Counted from the stretch's first letter, positions 1-10,103 are shown. The stretch: 64,000 nucleotides of DNA from Magnaporthiopsis rhizophila (GCA_003049465.1 PYSS01000014.1:310001-374000); one strand, 5' to 3'. The notes: generated by a model from the letters alone, not told the origin. Program-made: numbers and translations.

Positions 1-183
1 TCCATGATAGCGTCCAACACCCCGGTCCATGAACCGGCCGGCGTCCTCTCGTCGTGGTTCCAGAGATTGATCTTCTCCAAGCAAGAGATCACGATGCACA
101 ACCCGTGCTTCTGCGCCAGCGGCTCGCTCTACTGCCGGGACGAGTCGGGCGAGCTCGAGACCAAGGGCATTTGCGGCCTATAG
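1..183 (+). CDS. C-terminal fragment of an unknown Cys-rich protein (5' end outside window)
   Basis: Frame 1 is open from the first base to a TAG at 181-183, giving the last 60 residues of a protein whose start lies left of the window. The tail contains a short Cys-rich stretch (HNPCFC, then LYC and a final KGICGL) and a preceding FSKQE segment. No domain is recognisable. The fragment is called coding because the frame is open to the edge and the Cys spacing looks like a structured C terminus, but 60 codons could be open by chance. The function is unknown. Confidence 0.45.
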   Translation, partial: SMIASNTPVHEPAGVLSSWFQRLIFSKQEITMHNPCFCASGSLYCRDESGELETKGICGL

Positions 184-239
184 CGCAAGACGAGGCCACG
201 CGCTGGCAAGCTTGGTGGCGGCGTTGTATTGGTCGCGGC

Positions 240-320
240 GTTGCGGCATGGAAATTACGGACTGGGATACGGCGTTGGAATACGGCATTGGATTACGGCA
301 TGGGAATTACGGCATCTGCC
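240..320. repeat. Degenerate tandem repeat (unit about 14-15 bp)
   Basis: The core ATTACGGCATGG or a close variant (GGATACGGCGTTGG, GGAATACGGCATTGG, GGATTACGGCATGGG) recurs about five times. It lies in the space between the stop of the left-edge fragment and the end of the convergent membrane-protein gene. It looks like a diverged minisatellite in 3' untranslated sequence. Confidence 0.55.
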
Positions 321-375
321 ACGGGCGTCGGTTACGGCATTAACCCTGATACCTGATATAGCTGCTGATATATAT

Positions 376-1408
376 CTACGCATATCTGGTCTGGCTCGAC
401 CCCATCACCGGCCCCGCCTGCTCGTGTCCGTAAACGTACCCGGGCATTGGCACCTGATGTCCCGGGACCTGCTTGTCATAAGGCCCCATGGGCTGCATCG
501 GCACAGGCACCGGCACCGGCACCGGCACGTAGACTGGCTGGTACAACAGCCCGCTCTGCATCAGCTCGCGAGCCTTGCGCTTGCGGCGGGTATACGAGTC
601 GACGCCCGCCCACACACACAGCGCAAAGTGGCAGATGCCGGCGACCACCAGCATGGCTGCGATCACGATGGCCAGGGCAAACCGGGCGGGCTTCTGGCTC
701 CACGCGGCGTTGACGGCGGCATCCTGGGCGGCGCAGTCGGGCCCCGGAGTGCATTTGCGACTGCCGCCAGCATAGACCCAGACGCCGTTGCTGTCCTGAT
801 TGTACGGCCCCCGACTCGTGCCATTGTGCCAGATCCGTAGCCAGCCTGGGTCGTCGCCAAACCGCTGGACCGACAGAATGGAGGCGACGGCGGCGGCGAT
901 CAGATACAAAAGAACACAACAAAAGGTGAAGTCGACGCAGAGGACCAGCAGCGGGTGTAGCGGCTTGGAGTAGTGGCGGAGGAAGCGGACGAGAATGTCG
1001 GCGACTCCCCAGGCGAACGAGACGGCAAACTAGACGGGCTGTCAGCTGGCGGTTTATTGCCGGATTTTCCGTGTGACGTACAAACGCGATGAACAGCTCG
1101 TTGACCACGTTCCTCCCCAGCAGCGTCATGTCGTCAAAGTCGGCCATTTTGGCTAGGATGTAGGCGGCACAGGCGATGCCGACGACGGCGGCGACGCACT
1201 GCAGCAGGCGGATGGCGACCTTCCATGCCCAGCGCTCGTCGCTCGCTCGTAGACGCTCCCGCAGTGAAGGACGGCGCGGAGAGGACAGCGGGCCGGGCGT
1301 GGCAGCGGTGGCTACAGGCCCTGCTGGTGCGGCTGGTGGCGTGGGTACCCCTGATGCAGGAGCCCCTGTGGGCTCGGTCGGGGGCGTCTGTGCGGATTCT
1401 GGAGGCAT
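376..1408 (-). CDS. Four-helix fungal integral membrane protein (MARVEL-like topology)
   Basis: Two exons, 1082-1408 and 376-1029, are joined over a 52-nt intron (1030-1081, donor GTACGT, branch GCTGAC, acceptor TAG) to give 326 aa. The N-terminal ~70 residues are rich in Pro, Ala and Thr and probably cytosolic. Four hydrophobic segments follow: VAIRLLQCVAAVVG, then LFIAFFAVSFAWGVAD (spanning the splice junction), LLVLCVDFTFCCVLLYLIA and FALAIVIAAMLVVAGICHFA. An extracellular-type loop with paired Cys lies between helices 3 and 4, and a tail with (PV) repeats ends the protein. This layout resembles MARVEL-type fungal proteins; the family assignment is inference. The ATG at 1408 was chosen over an in-frame ATG at 1462 because it precedes the low-complexity N terminus directly. 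Confidence 0.75.
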
Positions 1409-1940
1409 TGCGTGGTGAGGAGCAAACGAGAGGCAAACCAGGGGATGGGACAAACCACACACCAGAAAAACGAGACCAGCAGACGCGGGAGAGGCCGCTT
1501 TAGCCCATCACCGTAAGCTGCTGCCTGGTGTCGCCAAGCCTGCAGGGTACTCTGGCGGCCAGCGGAGATTTCAGCTCACGTGCTCCCCTTGGCTGGCAGG
1601 GCTGGAGACAGGGGTGTTAGCGGCCAGACGCAAGCGCCGCAAGTCATTCAAAACCTAATCGCCTGCCACGTGAAGTGGCGGACGGCGATGCCGTGTGGAC
1701 AAAGCGGAAGAGCCGTTGGTATCGGGAACCAGCACGATGTGACATGACTGCCGGTGAAGGGCTCGGGGGACGCCCCGTGCAAGCTTCTAGAAGGTGTGGG
1801 ATGAGCTTGGGATGAGCTTCTGGGTGCAGCCCGCAGGAGCCGAGAAGCCGTTAGAGAAGCCAGAGAAGCCAGAGAAGCCAGAGAAGCTAGAGAAGCTAGA
1901 GAAGCTAGAGAAGCTAGAGAAGCTAGAGAAGCTAGAGAAG
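1409..1940. other. Intergenic, no gene seen apart from the 9-bp repeat
   Basis: Upstream region of the membrane-protein gene on the minus strand. Apart from the 9-bp minisatellite at 1853-1951 and a doubled GATGAGCTT near 1800-1820, I see nothing here. Confidence 0.5.
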
Positions 1941-1951
1941 CTAGAGAAGCC
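1853..1951. repeat. 9-bp minisatellite, about 11 copies
   Basis: Eleven head-to-tail copies of AGAGAAGCY (Y = C in the first and last copies, T in the middle ones). The length is a multiple of three, so a frame across it stays open and would read Glu-Lys-Leu/Pro on the plus strand. On the minus strand the first copies supply the TAG stop of the small ORF ending at 1941. Confidence 0.9.
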
Positions 1952-2213
1952 GCCAGATCAGGAACAAAACTACTACCACCAAAAAGAAGCCGCCAGAGAC
2001 GCGCCAGTCAGTATGTAGCCACCTCTTAGCAACGTCCAGCTCGAAATTGCAGGCGTCCATGAGTCTGTGCCACCAGCCCAGCTCGGCCGTGCCCGCACCA
2101 AGGTTTGCGGCCGCCCCACCTTCTCCCACCTCCAAAACCCGGCCAACCCAGCGTAGCACTCGCTGGACTGCAGACTGGCAACTGGACTGGACGGCAGCCG
2201 CACCCGCCGGCAT
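1941..2213 (-). CDS. Possible small tail-anchored membrane protein
   Basis: A 90-codon frame starts at an ATG at 2213 and ends in a single strongly hydrophobic segment (GGFFLVVVVLFLIWRLL) immediately before the stop, the layout of a tail-anchored protein. The rest is mildly amphipathic, with a WWHRLMDACNFELDVAKRW stretch before the helix. The stop lies inside the 9-bp repeat. The gene would be divergent from the F-box gene at 2526. There is no homology recognised; it could be a chance ORF within the 5' flank of that gene. Confidence 0.3.
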   Translation of the reverse strand: MPAGAAAVQSSCQSAVQRVLRWVGRVLEVGEGGAAANLGAGTAELGWWHRLMDACNFELDVAKRWLHTDWRVSGGFFLVVVVLFLIWRLL

Positions 2214-2525
2214 CGCCACCGACCCTGCAACGTTGCCCTCAGGAAGACGCAGCGCTCTGCTTGGCCAGAGAGCAGAGTTGAGGCTTGTGTTGTTACCCCG
2301 CAATCGATCTTTTGGATGAGGGAGGGAAACAGACGGGGAAAGTAACGAGCGAGACTGACCGAGGTCCAGCGTCGACAGCAAGCACGAGCAGATCGCCGGC
2401 GATTGCTCGGTGGGCGAGAGGAGAGACGGCTCGACAGCCTCAAGGCGTACCCTACACGCATCCCTCAACGTACCAAACAGCTCCAAACCACCGTGTACCA
2501 CCAGACGCCACCCACCACAGACACA

Positions 2526-5500
2526 ATGCGCCGCCGCGCCTCGGCTCCCCGTCCGGCCCAGACGCCGTCACATCTGATCCGGTCGTTCGACGTCGAGGCA
2601 AATCCCACCCGCCCTGTGCGCCCCAGCCCGCTGACGGCGTCGGCCTTCCGCGACATGCCGTTGGATATCGTTGACCGCATCCGTTCCTTTCCCCTCTTCA
2701 TGTCAGCCCCGGCCGAGTTCCTGGCCGCCATCGGCAAGCACCTGCGCCCCCAGGTCCACAACCCGCACGACCACATCCTCACCGAGGGCGACGAAGCCCG
2801 CGCCATGTACTGGCTGGTGCGCGGCTACGTGGCCGTGACGTCGCGCGACGGAGAGGCCGTCTACGCCGAGCTGCGGCCCGGCGCCTTCTTTGGCGAGATC
2901 GGCGTGCTCATGGACATGCCGCGCACCGCTACCATCGTCGCCCGCTCAAAGTGCCTGCTGGTTGTGCTTAAGAAGGAGGACCTACATGCCGAGCTGCCCG
3001 GCTTCCCCGACATGGAAAAGGCCATCCGCCAGGAGGCCCAGGAGCGCCTGGCCATCCTCGAGCGCAAGCGCCAGGAGCGCAGCCTGCGGGAAGAGGCGGC
3101 TGCGGCTGCCAAGAAGCCCAGAGACGCCGTCGGCGAGGTGGCCACGGGCGAGACGGGCGCCGTCGTGGCGGCCGAGGGAGCCGTTCCCGTCAACTCCAAG
3201 AAGCGCAAGTCGCCTTCCCCCGGCGTCATTGAGGACCCTGCCGTCGGCGGCAGTGCTCTGGGTAGTGGCTACGTCAACGTGCGGCGCACCCTTCGCGAGC
3301 TGCCGCTATTTTCTGCTCTGCCACCTGATATCCTGCATTTTCTCGGCCTCAGCGCCATCCCCTGCACGTTCCCGCCCTTTGTCGACATTGTTCAGCAGGG
3401 CAGCCGCGGCAAGGAGATCTACTTTATAGTGCGTGGCGAGGCCGAGGTTTTACATGACAGTGAACCGGACCCGGCCAGGCCCTACTCCAAGCCCAGGCTG
3501 CACGCCGGACAGTACTTTGGCGAGGTGGCCAGCCTGGGCCTGTCGGACCAACGTACGGCCACGGTGCGGTCCATCACCACGGTTGAGTGTCTCGTTATTA
3601 GCGGTCAGGCCATGGACGAGCTGTGGAGGCGGTGCGCGCCCGAGCTCAAGACGCAGGTCGAGCAGACGGCCAGGATGCGGTATCAGGATGATGACAACAA
3701 GATGGCAGGCGGCGACGACGTCGAGATGCAGGACTCGCCGCAAAAGAGCCCGTTTGGTACCCTACAGCTCCCTCAGACGCCCAACCAGCTGCCCCAGGTC
3801 ACTTTTATCACCACGAAGCCGCCGTCCCCGGGGAAAGAGATGTCCGACACACGCCAGCCCACCGATCCAGATCCCTATCTCAGCGTCGACATGGAGAATC
3901 TACGCAGCCGACGACGCAGCTCGCTGGCCCCGCCGACGCCGCAGTCCGACTCCTCGGCATCATCGTCGCCATCACTCGCCAACGGCATCAAGAGCCACGC
4001 CGTGGCCGAGCCTAGTCCGCTCCGGCCCATGCCGCCACCCACGCCACCGCGCACCGGCCACGACGACGAGCACGAGCAAGAACAATCGCCTTTCAAAAAA
4101 GCCCGCACGCTGCCACAGCGCCGCCGTCGCGCCACACTCTCGGGCCGCTCAGAGAACGGCGAGGAGGCGCTACCGGACGACGTGCTGGTGGCCGTGTTCC
4201 AGCACCTGGACCTGCTGGAGCTGATCCGGCTGCGGGCCGTGTGCCGGCACTGGCGCGACGTGCTGACGGGGGCGCCCAAGCTGTGCACGCACGTGGACCT
4301 GGGGTCACTAGGCCGACGCGTGGGCGACGGCTGCATCGCCAACCTGATCGCGCCGTTTGTAGGCACGAGAGCGCTGACGATCGACATCGGCAACTGTTTC
4401 CACATCACCGACGAGGGTTTTCAGGCGCTGTGGAAGCGCTGCGGCCGCAACGTCAAGACGTGGCGCATGAAGTCGGTCTGGGAGGTGTCGGCGGCGCAGA
4501 TTTTGGATATGAGCGAGAACGCGGACGGGCTGGAGGAGGTGGACTGGAGCAACTGCCGCAAGGTGGGCGATAACCTGCTGGCCCGGGTTGTGGGCTGGGT
4601 CGTGCCCGAGCCGGCGCCGAACATGCCTGGTAGTAGTCATGGTGGCGGCGGTGGTGGAGGCGGAAAGCAGGTCGTCATGGCATCGTCCAGGGGCCGGCGC
4701 GGACCCGGACGGGCGCAGCATCAACACCACCACCACCACCACCACCACCACCAGCCGCCGCCAAACATGCCACCGCCCGGCACCGTCATCGGCTGCCCGC
4801 GGCTGCGCAGGCTGGACCTCAGTTACTGCAAGCACATCACGGACCGGTCCATGGCGCACCTGGCGGCGCACGCGTCGAACCGGCTCGAGGCGCTGTCGCT
4901 GACGCGCTGCACGTCCATCACCGACGCCGGCTTCCAGGCCTGGGCGCCGCACCGGTTCGATGCGCTGCGCCGCCTCTGTCTGGCCGACTGCACCTACCTG
5001 TCGGACAAGGCCGTGGTGGCCCTGGTGGCGGCGGCCAAGAACCTCACGCACCTGGATTTGTCCTTTTGCTGTGCCCTCTCCGACACGGCCACCGAGGTTG
5101 TAGCGCTGGGCCTGCCGCAGCTGCGCGAGCTGCGGTTGGCGTTTTGCGGCAGCGCTGTCTCCGATGCCAGTCTGGGTTGTATCGCCCTGCACCTCAACGA
5201 GCTCGAGGGTGTTAGTGTGCGTGGCTGTGTGCGTGTGACGGGCTTGGGCGTCGAGAATGTGCTCGAGGGCTGTGCGCGACTGCGCTGGCTTGACGTCAGC
5301 CAGTGCAAGAATCTGGCCGGCTGGCTGGGCGGCGGCGGTGTTGAGCGTTGGGGATTTGACGAGCGGGGGACTGTAAAGTCGTCGACGACCACTACCACTA
5401 CCCCTGCGCCGCCGCAGCGTGGCGGTCTGGTGGCTGGGCCCAGGACGGGTGACGCCGACGCCAAAACCCAGAATCCCTCATACGCGGCCGTCGCGTCCAA

Positions 5501-5651
5501 GCCCGCGTGGCCCAGACGGCCCAACGCGGCTGTTCCCGCGGGGTTCCGGCCCGTCATGCGGCCGATTGTGCTGCCCAAGGGCGTCACGAGGACGCGTACC
5601 AGGCCGCCTGTGCGGTTCATTGTGGAAAAGGGGAATGACGGGCTGAGGTAG
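2526..5651 (+). CDS. Cyclic-nucleotide-binding / F-box / leucine-rich-repeat protein
   Basis: Uninterrupted 1041-codon frame. Two cNMP-binding domains are visible at about residues 55-180 (FGEIGVLMDMPRTATIVA signature) and 255-385 (FGEVASLGLSDQRTATVRS); both keep the GE...RTAT phosphate-binding cassette. A Pro/Ser-rich linker is followed by an F-box at about 548-585 (LPDDVLVAVFQHLDLLELI) and AMN1/GRR1-type LRRs at about 590-935 (LRRLDLSYCKHITD and similar repeats), interrupted by a Gly-rich and a poly-His insert. The F-box would recruit Skp1 of an SCF ubiquitin ligase, and the LRRs the substrate. Coupling to cyclic-nucleotide sensing is implied by the architecture but not shown. The ATG at 2526 is the first in frame; sequence upstream lacks an in-frame ATG. 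Confidence 0.88.
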   Translation: MRRRASAPRPAQTPSHLIRSFDVEANPTRPVRPSPLTASAFRDMPLDIVDRIRSFPLFMSAPAEFLAAIGKHLRPQVHNPHDHILTEGDEARAMYWLVRGYVAVTSRDGEAVYAELRPGAFFGEIGVLMDMPRTATIVARSKCLLVVLKKEDLHAELPGFPDMEKAIRQEAQERLAILERKRQERSLREEAAAAAKKPRDAVGEVATGETGAVVAAEGAVPVNSKKRKSPSPGVIEDPAVGGSALGSGYVNVRRTLRELPLFSALPPDILHFLGLSAIPCTFPPFVDIVQQGSRGKEIYFIVRGEAEVLHDSEPDPARPYSKPRLHAGQYFGEVASLGLSDQRTATVRSITTVECLVISGQAMDELWRRCAPELKTQVEQTARMRYQDDDNKMAGGDDVEMQDSPQKSPFGTLQLPQTPNQLPQVTFITTKPPSPGKEMSDTRQPTDPDPYLSVDMENLRSRRRSSLAPPTPQSDSSASSSPSLANGIKSHAVAEPSPLRPMPPPTPPRTGHDDEHEQEQSPFKKARTLPQRRRRATLSGRSENGEEALPDDVLVAVFQHLDLLELIRLRAVCRHWRDVLTGAPKLCTHVDLGSLGRRVGDGCIANLIAPFVGTRALTIDIGNCFHITDEGFQALWKRCGRNVKTWRMKSVWEVSAAQILDMSENADGLEEVDWSNCRKVGDNLLARVVGWVVPEPAPNMPGSSHGGGGGGGGKQVVMASSRGRRGPGRAQHQHHHHHHHHHQPPPNMPPPGTVIGCPRLRRLDLSYCKHITDRSMAHLAAHASNRLEALSLTRCTSITDAGFQAWAPHRFDALRRLCLADCTYLSDKAVVALVAAAKNLTHLDLSFCCALSDTATEVVALGLPQLRELRLAFCGSAVSDASLGCIALHLNELEGVSVRGCVRVTGLGVENVLEGCARLRWLDVSQCKNLAGWLGGGGVERWGFDERGTVKSSTTTTTTPAPPQRGGLVAGPRTGDADAKTQNPSYAAVASKPAWPRRPNAAVPAGFRPVMRPIVLPKGVTRTRTRPPVRFIVEKGNDGLR
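4719..4755 (+). repeat. CAC/CAT repeat coding a poly-His run
   Basis: A trinucleotide run encodes about nine consecutive His in an insert between LRRs of the F-box protein, preceded by a GGC-rich stretch coding poly-Gly. It is in frame and would form a disordered loop in the LRR domain. Confidence 0.85.
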
Positions 5652-6245
5652 CTGGTGGATGTACTGGATGTTGCATGTGGTGGATGTTGCATGTACTGAT
5701 GCTGCACGTGTTGGACGGGTTACATGTACATTGGATGTTTTTACGTGTCACGTTGCATGTATGATATAGACGGTAGAGAGCTGCATCTTGGAGGTGTTAC
5801 TGTGCGTCTGATAGACGGCGTCTGGTGGCTGTGGCGTCTGATGGAGTTCTCGTTTCCAGCTGTCTGATGAGTCTGCACTGCAGGCTTTCAGGGCGTCTGC
5901 TGCAGGTCTGCGTGCACGCTCTGCCAGTCTCGTTACTTGCGGCAAGTTGCAGGCGTCCAAAGTCTTAGATTCCAGGCGTCTGATGTCTGCTAGTTCGGCT
6001 TGGCGCCAATCGGAGAATTGAGAATGTGCCCCTGACGTCAGAGCCAGATCCTGTTTTTGGCGTCATCCAGCTGTGACGATCGCTGACAAGGCCTGGATAA
6101 AAGCGGCTGTCTGCCAGGGAAGCACGAACGACCAACATTGCCGTCAATATTAACAGCAAACACTCGTAAACCGTACGAACAGCACAGAATATCCATCAAC
6201 AGCACAACACAGTCAACAAGTCAACCAGTCAACAACACCGCTAAA
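5652..6245. other. Intergenic with diverged short repeats and the promoter of the SnoaL-like gene
   Basis: The first 100 bases carry repeats of TGGATGTTGCATGT type (5654-5760). From 5811 to 5990 the word GGCGTCTG recurs about six times with variable spacing. A TATA-like GATAAAAG lies at 6096-6103, followed by an A/C-rich leader up to the ATG at 6246. No gene is evident. Confidence 0.55.
6096..6103 (+). promoter_or_regulatory. TATA-like element upstream of SnoaL-like gene
   Basis: GATAAAAG lies about 150 bp before the ATG at 6246 and is followed by an A- and C-rich, G-poor leader typical of well-expressed fungal genes. The assignment is by position and consensus only. Confidence 0.4.
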
Positions 6246-6698
6246 ATGCCCACCGTGCTCGGCCTCACAACCTCCAAACCGGAGGAGAAAAAGAAACTCG
6301 ACACCATCCAGCGCCGCAACATCAACGACGCCCTGACCATGGAGACGCTCTTCTGGCGCGCCCTGTGCGACAACCCCGCTAGCGCCGGCGAGTACGTGGC
6401 CGACGACTGCGTCATGCTCAGCCCCATCAACTTTGGGACCGACGACGTCGTCCAGGGCAAGGCCGCCATCGTGAACGCCCTGGCCGCCGGCCAGAAGTGG
6501 GCCGGCTTCAAGATGCAAGACGACCGCCAGGTGGCCAAGGCCGGGCTCATGGCCATGGCCGTCGTGTACAAGATCGCCCTGTTCCGGCAGACGGACAGCG
6601 GCCCGGAGCAGGTTGATGCCATGGTCAATTCGACCTGGCGGCAGGACGCGGGGGCGGATTGGTATTTGGTCAGCCAGCTGGTGGCGTATGCGGATTAG
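6246..6698 (+). CDS. SnoaL/DUF4440-type NTF2-like protein
   Basis: Single-exon 150-aa protein, soluble, with no signal peptide. The order of features is that of the NTF2-like SnoaL/DUF4440 fold: an N-terminal helix (TMETLFWRALCDNP), then the conserved YVADDCVMLSPINFGTDDVV segment, a helix with GKAAIVNALAAG, and the closing strands (MAVVYKIALF, VNSTWRQDAGADWYLVSQLV). Proteins of this type bind or isomerise small molecules, but no catalytic residues can be assigned here. The start follows the leader TAAAATGCC. A 453-nt ORF on its own between two larger genes; no operon-like context. Confidence 0.75.
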   Translation: MPTVLGLTTSKPEEKKKLDTIQRRNINDALTMETLFWRALCDNPASAGEYVADDCVMLSPINFGTDDVVQGKAAIVNALAAGQKWAGFKMQDDRQVAKAGLMAMAVVYKIALFRQTDSGPEQVDAMVNSTWRQDAGADWYLVSQLVAYAD

Positions 6699-6866
6699 GC
6701 GGGTTGGGAGTTATGCTGTGGTCGAGTTGCTAGGATCGGGCTTATATCAGGCTGGAGTCAGGTTATATGCGGGCGTCATTCATGTAATAGTTAATCTCTC
6801 AATCTACTGTCGTCAACGTGCAACACCCGTCCAAGTCACGAACACCTCGAGGCTCTATTATATCCC

Positions 6867-8825
6867 TCACCACGAGTACGCCTCAACCTGCAGCTCCCAT
6901 CCCGCCCCTTTCTCCGACACCAGCGCCCGCACATCATCACACAGCCCTGCCGGCCCGCAAACCACAACGCCCACACGCTTCCATCCCGCCTCCTGGTCCA
7001 GGATGGCCGCAACATCCAGCCGACCCAGCAGCACCTCCTTGTCCATGCCGGCCAGCGCCCCCTGCAGATCCCGCGCCAGCCCGACGGCGTCTTCCCGCAG
7101 CGCCCAGTAGAGCTTCATGTTTGGGTGGGAAAAGGCCAGGACGCCAGTGATGCCTATGCCGCCGGCCACCAGCACAAGCCGGTCGCAGCCCAGCACGGTC
7201 GGGTGGTTGCGGTACGGTCCATCCAGCAGAGTGGCGACCGAGCCGGCTGCGAGGTGGCGTGTCGTGCCATTGGACCGCCGCACGTAGAGTGTGATGCCCG
7301 ATGTGTCTCCTAGAATCGTTGACGTCCGGCTAGAACTGGAACCCGACTTGTTATCGCTGTGCCACTCCCCGTCGCCCCGCAGCAGCGACGTCGGCACCAC
7401 CGAAAACGGGTGGTTCTCCCACGGACGCAAGTGCAGCGTTGGGAAGTAGACGTAGACGTGCATGCCCGGGCGGACCCACGTGATGTCGGGGATATCGACG
7501 CGCACGATATCAGCCGCCACCAGTGCCAGCTCGGCGGTGCGGACGCCGTTCTTGGCCACTCGCAGCAGCCGCAGCAGCCGCTCAGCCACCCAGACGGCGC
7601 ACGCCGCGTACAGCCACATCTCGTAGCCGTACTGACGCTCGAACCGCAGCTCCACGTGGTACCAGGACCCGGCGAGCACGGCGATAGCCAGGACCACGTG
7701 CAGGCATAAAAACACCTCGTACGACAGGCGACGCACGGCCAGGACGCTGAGGACCAGCATCAGACACACGGCCACGGTCGCGACGCACCCCCAGATCCAA
7801 AAGGGCTGCGTCTGCGCGTCGAGCATGGCCATGTCTGCGTACAGCGCCAGCTCCAGCGCCGAGTGCAGCACGACCTGCAGCCCAAACAGACGGGCGGCCC
7901 AGCGGTGCAGCAGCACAAACGTGGCGTGCGGCCAGTCGGTCGCCCAGAGCAGGAAGCTGTTGCGGCCCGAGAGCAGGATGACGAGCGGGGCCAGCGCTAG
8001 GGCTAGCACGCCGGTGCGACCGGCCACCGATGCCACCGTCTCCTGCCACGGCGACGCGAAAAAGGTGCTGCCAGAGGTGGTCGTGTAGCCCAGCGCCGTC
8101 AGGGTGGCCATCAGCACGGCGAGCGCGCCGACGTACAGGGCCTGGCCGGTCGTGGGGGCGTTGCCGGCCAGGTACGGGAGCGGGCGGACGTGGTAGCGGC
8201 CGATCAGGGCGGGGTAGACCAGGCGCGGCCGCAGCCAGGCGAGCGGAGCCGTGGAAAAGGGCAGATGATCAGCAAGAGTGAGCAGCACGGGCACGAGGGT
8301 CGCGGCCACCAGCAGGATGATACTGCGACGCGATAGTGTCAGAAATCTGCAGTCAACGTCTCCTCACGACTAGATGACTCACCCATGTCGCGAGTTCAGC
8401 GTCTCTGCCCGCTCAAACGCAACCAGCGTGTCCCGCGTGGCCGCCCAGATGTCCATGTCGACCAAGGCAGTAAAGCTGAGGACATCGTGAGAGCCGAGCG
8501 TCCGGGTCGGTGCCTCCACGCGCGCCAGGGCCTGCTGATAAGTCCACATGGGCAGCACGGCGCCATCGCCCGTCGCCTTTTCGGCCCAGTACTTCTCCAG
8601 CGTCCAGGGGTCGGCCCCGGCGCACGTGCTTCTCACGCACCAGGCCAGCGTCGTGAGGAACGCAGCGTCGGACGCCCTGCATTGCGGAGTCGTCGTCTCG
8701 CGCGAGCAGGCCAGAGGCACCGGCGCGATGGACTCGCGGCAGGCGGCAGCACATACGGGCGAGTACAGGCGGATGCCGTAACCCACGAGGGCCGCGGCTG
8801 GAGAGGCTAGCAGCAGAAACTTCAT
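6867..8825 (-). CDS. Ferric reductase-like transmembrane protein (FRE family)
   Basis: Two exons (8383-8825 and 6867-8322) encode 632 aa. I place the 60-nt intron at 8323-8382 (GTGAGT, branch CTGAC, CGCAG); an upstream CAG would leave a 36-nt intron, too short. A hydrophobic N terminus with several Cys is followed by about seven membrane segments. Heme-coordinating His pairs are visible in the ferric-reductase domain (HATFVLLHRW with VVLHSALEL; LCLHVV with SWYHVE). The FAD-binding HPFSVVP motif and the NADPH-binding LVAGGIGITG and CGPAGL motifs follow in the usual order. It would transfer electrons from NADPH across the membrane to Fe(III) or Cu(II) chelates. A Ctr copper transporter lies 1.4 kb away. 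Confidence 0.88.
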
Positions 8826-9051
8826 GTTTGCCGAGACGAAGCAGTCGGAAGAAGCAGTCGCGAGACTGTACGAAAAAAAAATAAAAAAAATCAGCGAGAC
8901 CCTGTGCGAGGAAACAGCCGTCACTGAGACTTTTGTAGCGGGAGCGGCCCAGCTGGTGGCACAGACTTCGGCCGAAACGGCTCACGGCGCACAACGGGAG
9001 ACTGAGACATGCGGTGAAAAGGGGATATATTGCTGTATTCGTTGTGCGATA

Positions 9052-9570
9052 CTACGAGCTATCACTGTTTTTCGGAGGCGTCAAGCCCGCCATGTCCTGT
9101 TTTTGTCAGCACGCGCACGCAGCCGAGACGTCCAGCACGCCAGTGGACTCACCGCAAACTCCTTCATTTCGAGCCCGGCCTTTTCCATCTCCTCCTTGAG
9201 CTTCTGCGACGCCTCGCGGAAGTCCTTGTCCATCAGCAACCTGGCCATCTGCACCATGCTGGGGCGCTCGCCCGAGTGTGCGTCTGAGAGCTGGTTAGCC
9301 GAGAACGACACGGCAGCTGAGCGACGTCTTACCGATTCCGGAGCGCTTCAGAACCTCGCTCAGTTCCACGATGGCCTCCACGACGGCTGGGTGCTTGCCG
9401 ACTTTAGCAAACATGTCGCGCGCCTTGGGGTTGTTCATCAGCGCCTCGGCCGTCGGCGAGCCGGTGGGCGTGGCGAATCGCAGCCTAGCGCCGGCATGGA
9501 GGTGGCGGGGGCCGCGAAAGGCCAGGGGCCTGACGAGCAGCGACCGGGCGAGCAGGGATCGGGCAAGCAT
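9052..9570 (-). CDS. Small predicted mitochondrial protein, unknown function
   Basis: Three exons: 9333-9570, 9153-9283 and 9052-9096. They are separated by introns 9284-9332 (GTAAGA...GCTAAC...CAG, 49 nt) and 9097-9152 (GTGAGT...GCTGAC...CAG, 56 nt) and give 137 aa. The N terminus is a strong mitochondrial presequence (MLARSLLARSLLVRPLAF, Arg/Leu/Ala-rich without acids). The mature part is helical: ALMNNPKARDMFAKVGKHP, VVEAIVELSEVLKRSGI and a charged helix REASQKLKEEMEKAGLEM. I recognise no named family. Frame continuity across both introns and consistent branch points make the model solid even though the function is unknown. Confidence 0.75.
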
Positions 9571-9759
9571 GGTGGTGATGTGAGTGGTGAGCCGAGGAAA
9601 TCGATTCCAGGCTCTGTGACAGCCAAAGATGCGTGACGTAAGCACCTGCCAGCAGGCACCACGTGACACAGCACAGCCAGCATCAAAACCTCAAAACCAC
9701 GTGACACAGACCACGGACACAGCCAGGGGTCGGGGTCTGTCCCAGCCCCCAACGTCGTA

Positions 9760-9801
9760 CCCAGAATAGAAGCCGTCACACCCAGAATGGAAGCCGTCGC
9801 A
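9760..9801. repeat. 21-bp tandem duplication
   Basis: Two adjacent 21-bp copies starting CCCAGAAT and differing at two positions (AGA/GGA before AGCCGTC; ACA/GCA at the end). Located in the divergent promoter. Confidence 0.85.
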
Positions 9802-10103
9802 CCCTGCACCCAAACGAAACATTCCACTCTGTCCGTTTCCTCGCGGAAACACCCCGTCTGCTATTCTCGGCGCGAGACCCATCGTCAATGGCATTGGTTC
9901 AACAATGCCGTCGTGTCCAACTCTAATTAGGGATCGCTAGGGATCGCTACGCTAGGACCCCCGTTTTGGGGCGTCCCATTGTCGAGTCTGGGGAAGGCTG
10001 CCGGGGCTGGAGTCAGGCTTACTGTCCCGCTGGGCACCACTAGGCAGTAAGACTCCCAAAACGGACAAATGGAGGCGACGCAGCATTCCAGGCACCATGG
10101 CTG

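Noticed and set aside
8347..8382. 36-nt intron alternative in the ferric reductase gene
   Set aside because: Also frame-preserving, but shorter than every other intron here; the 60-nt choice has a CTGAC branch point at the right distance.
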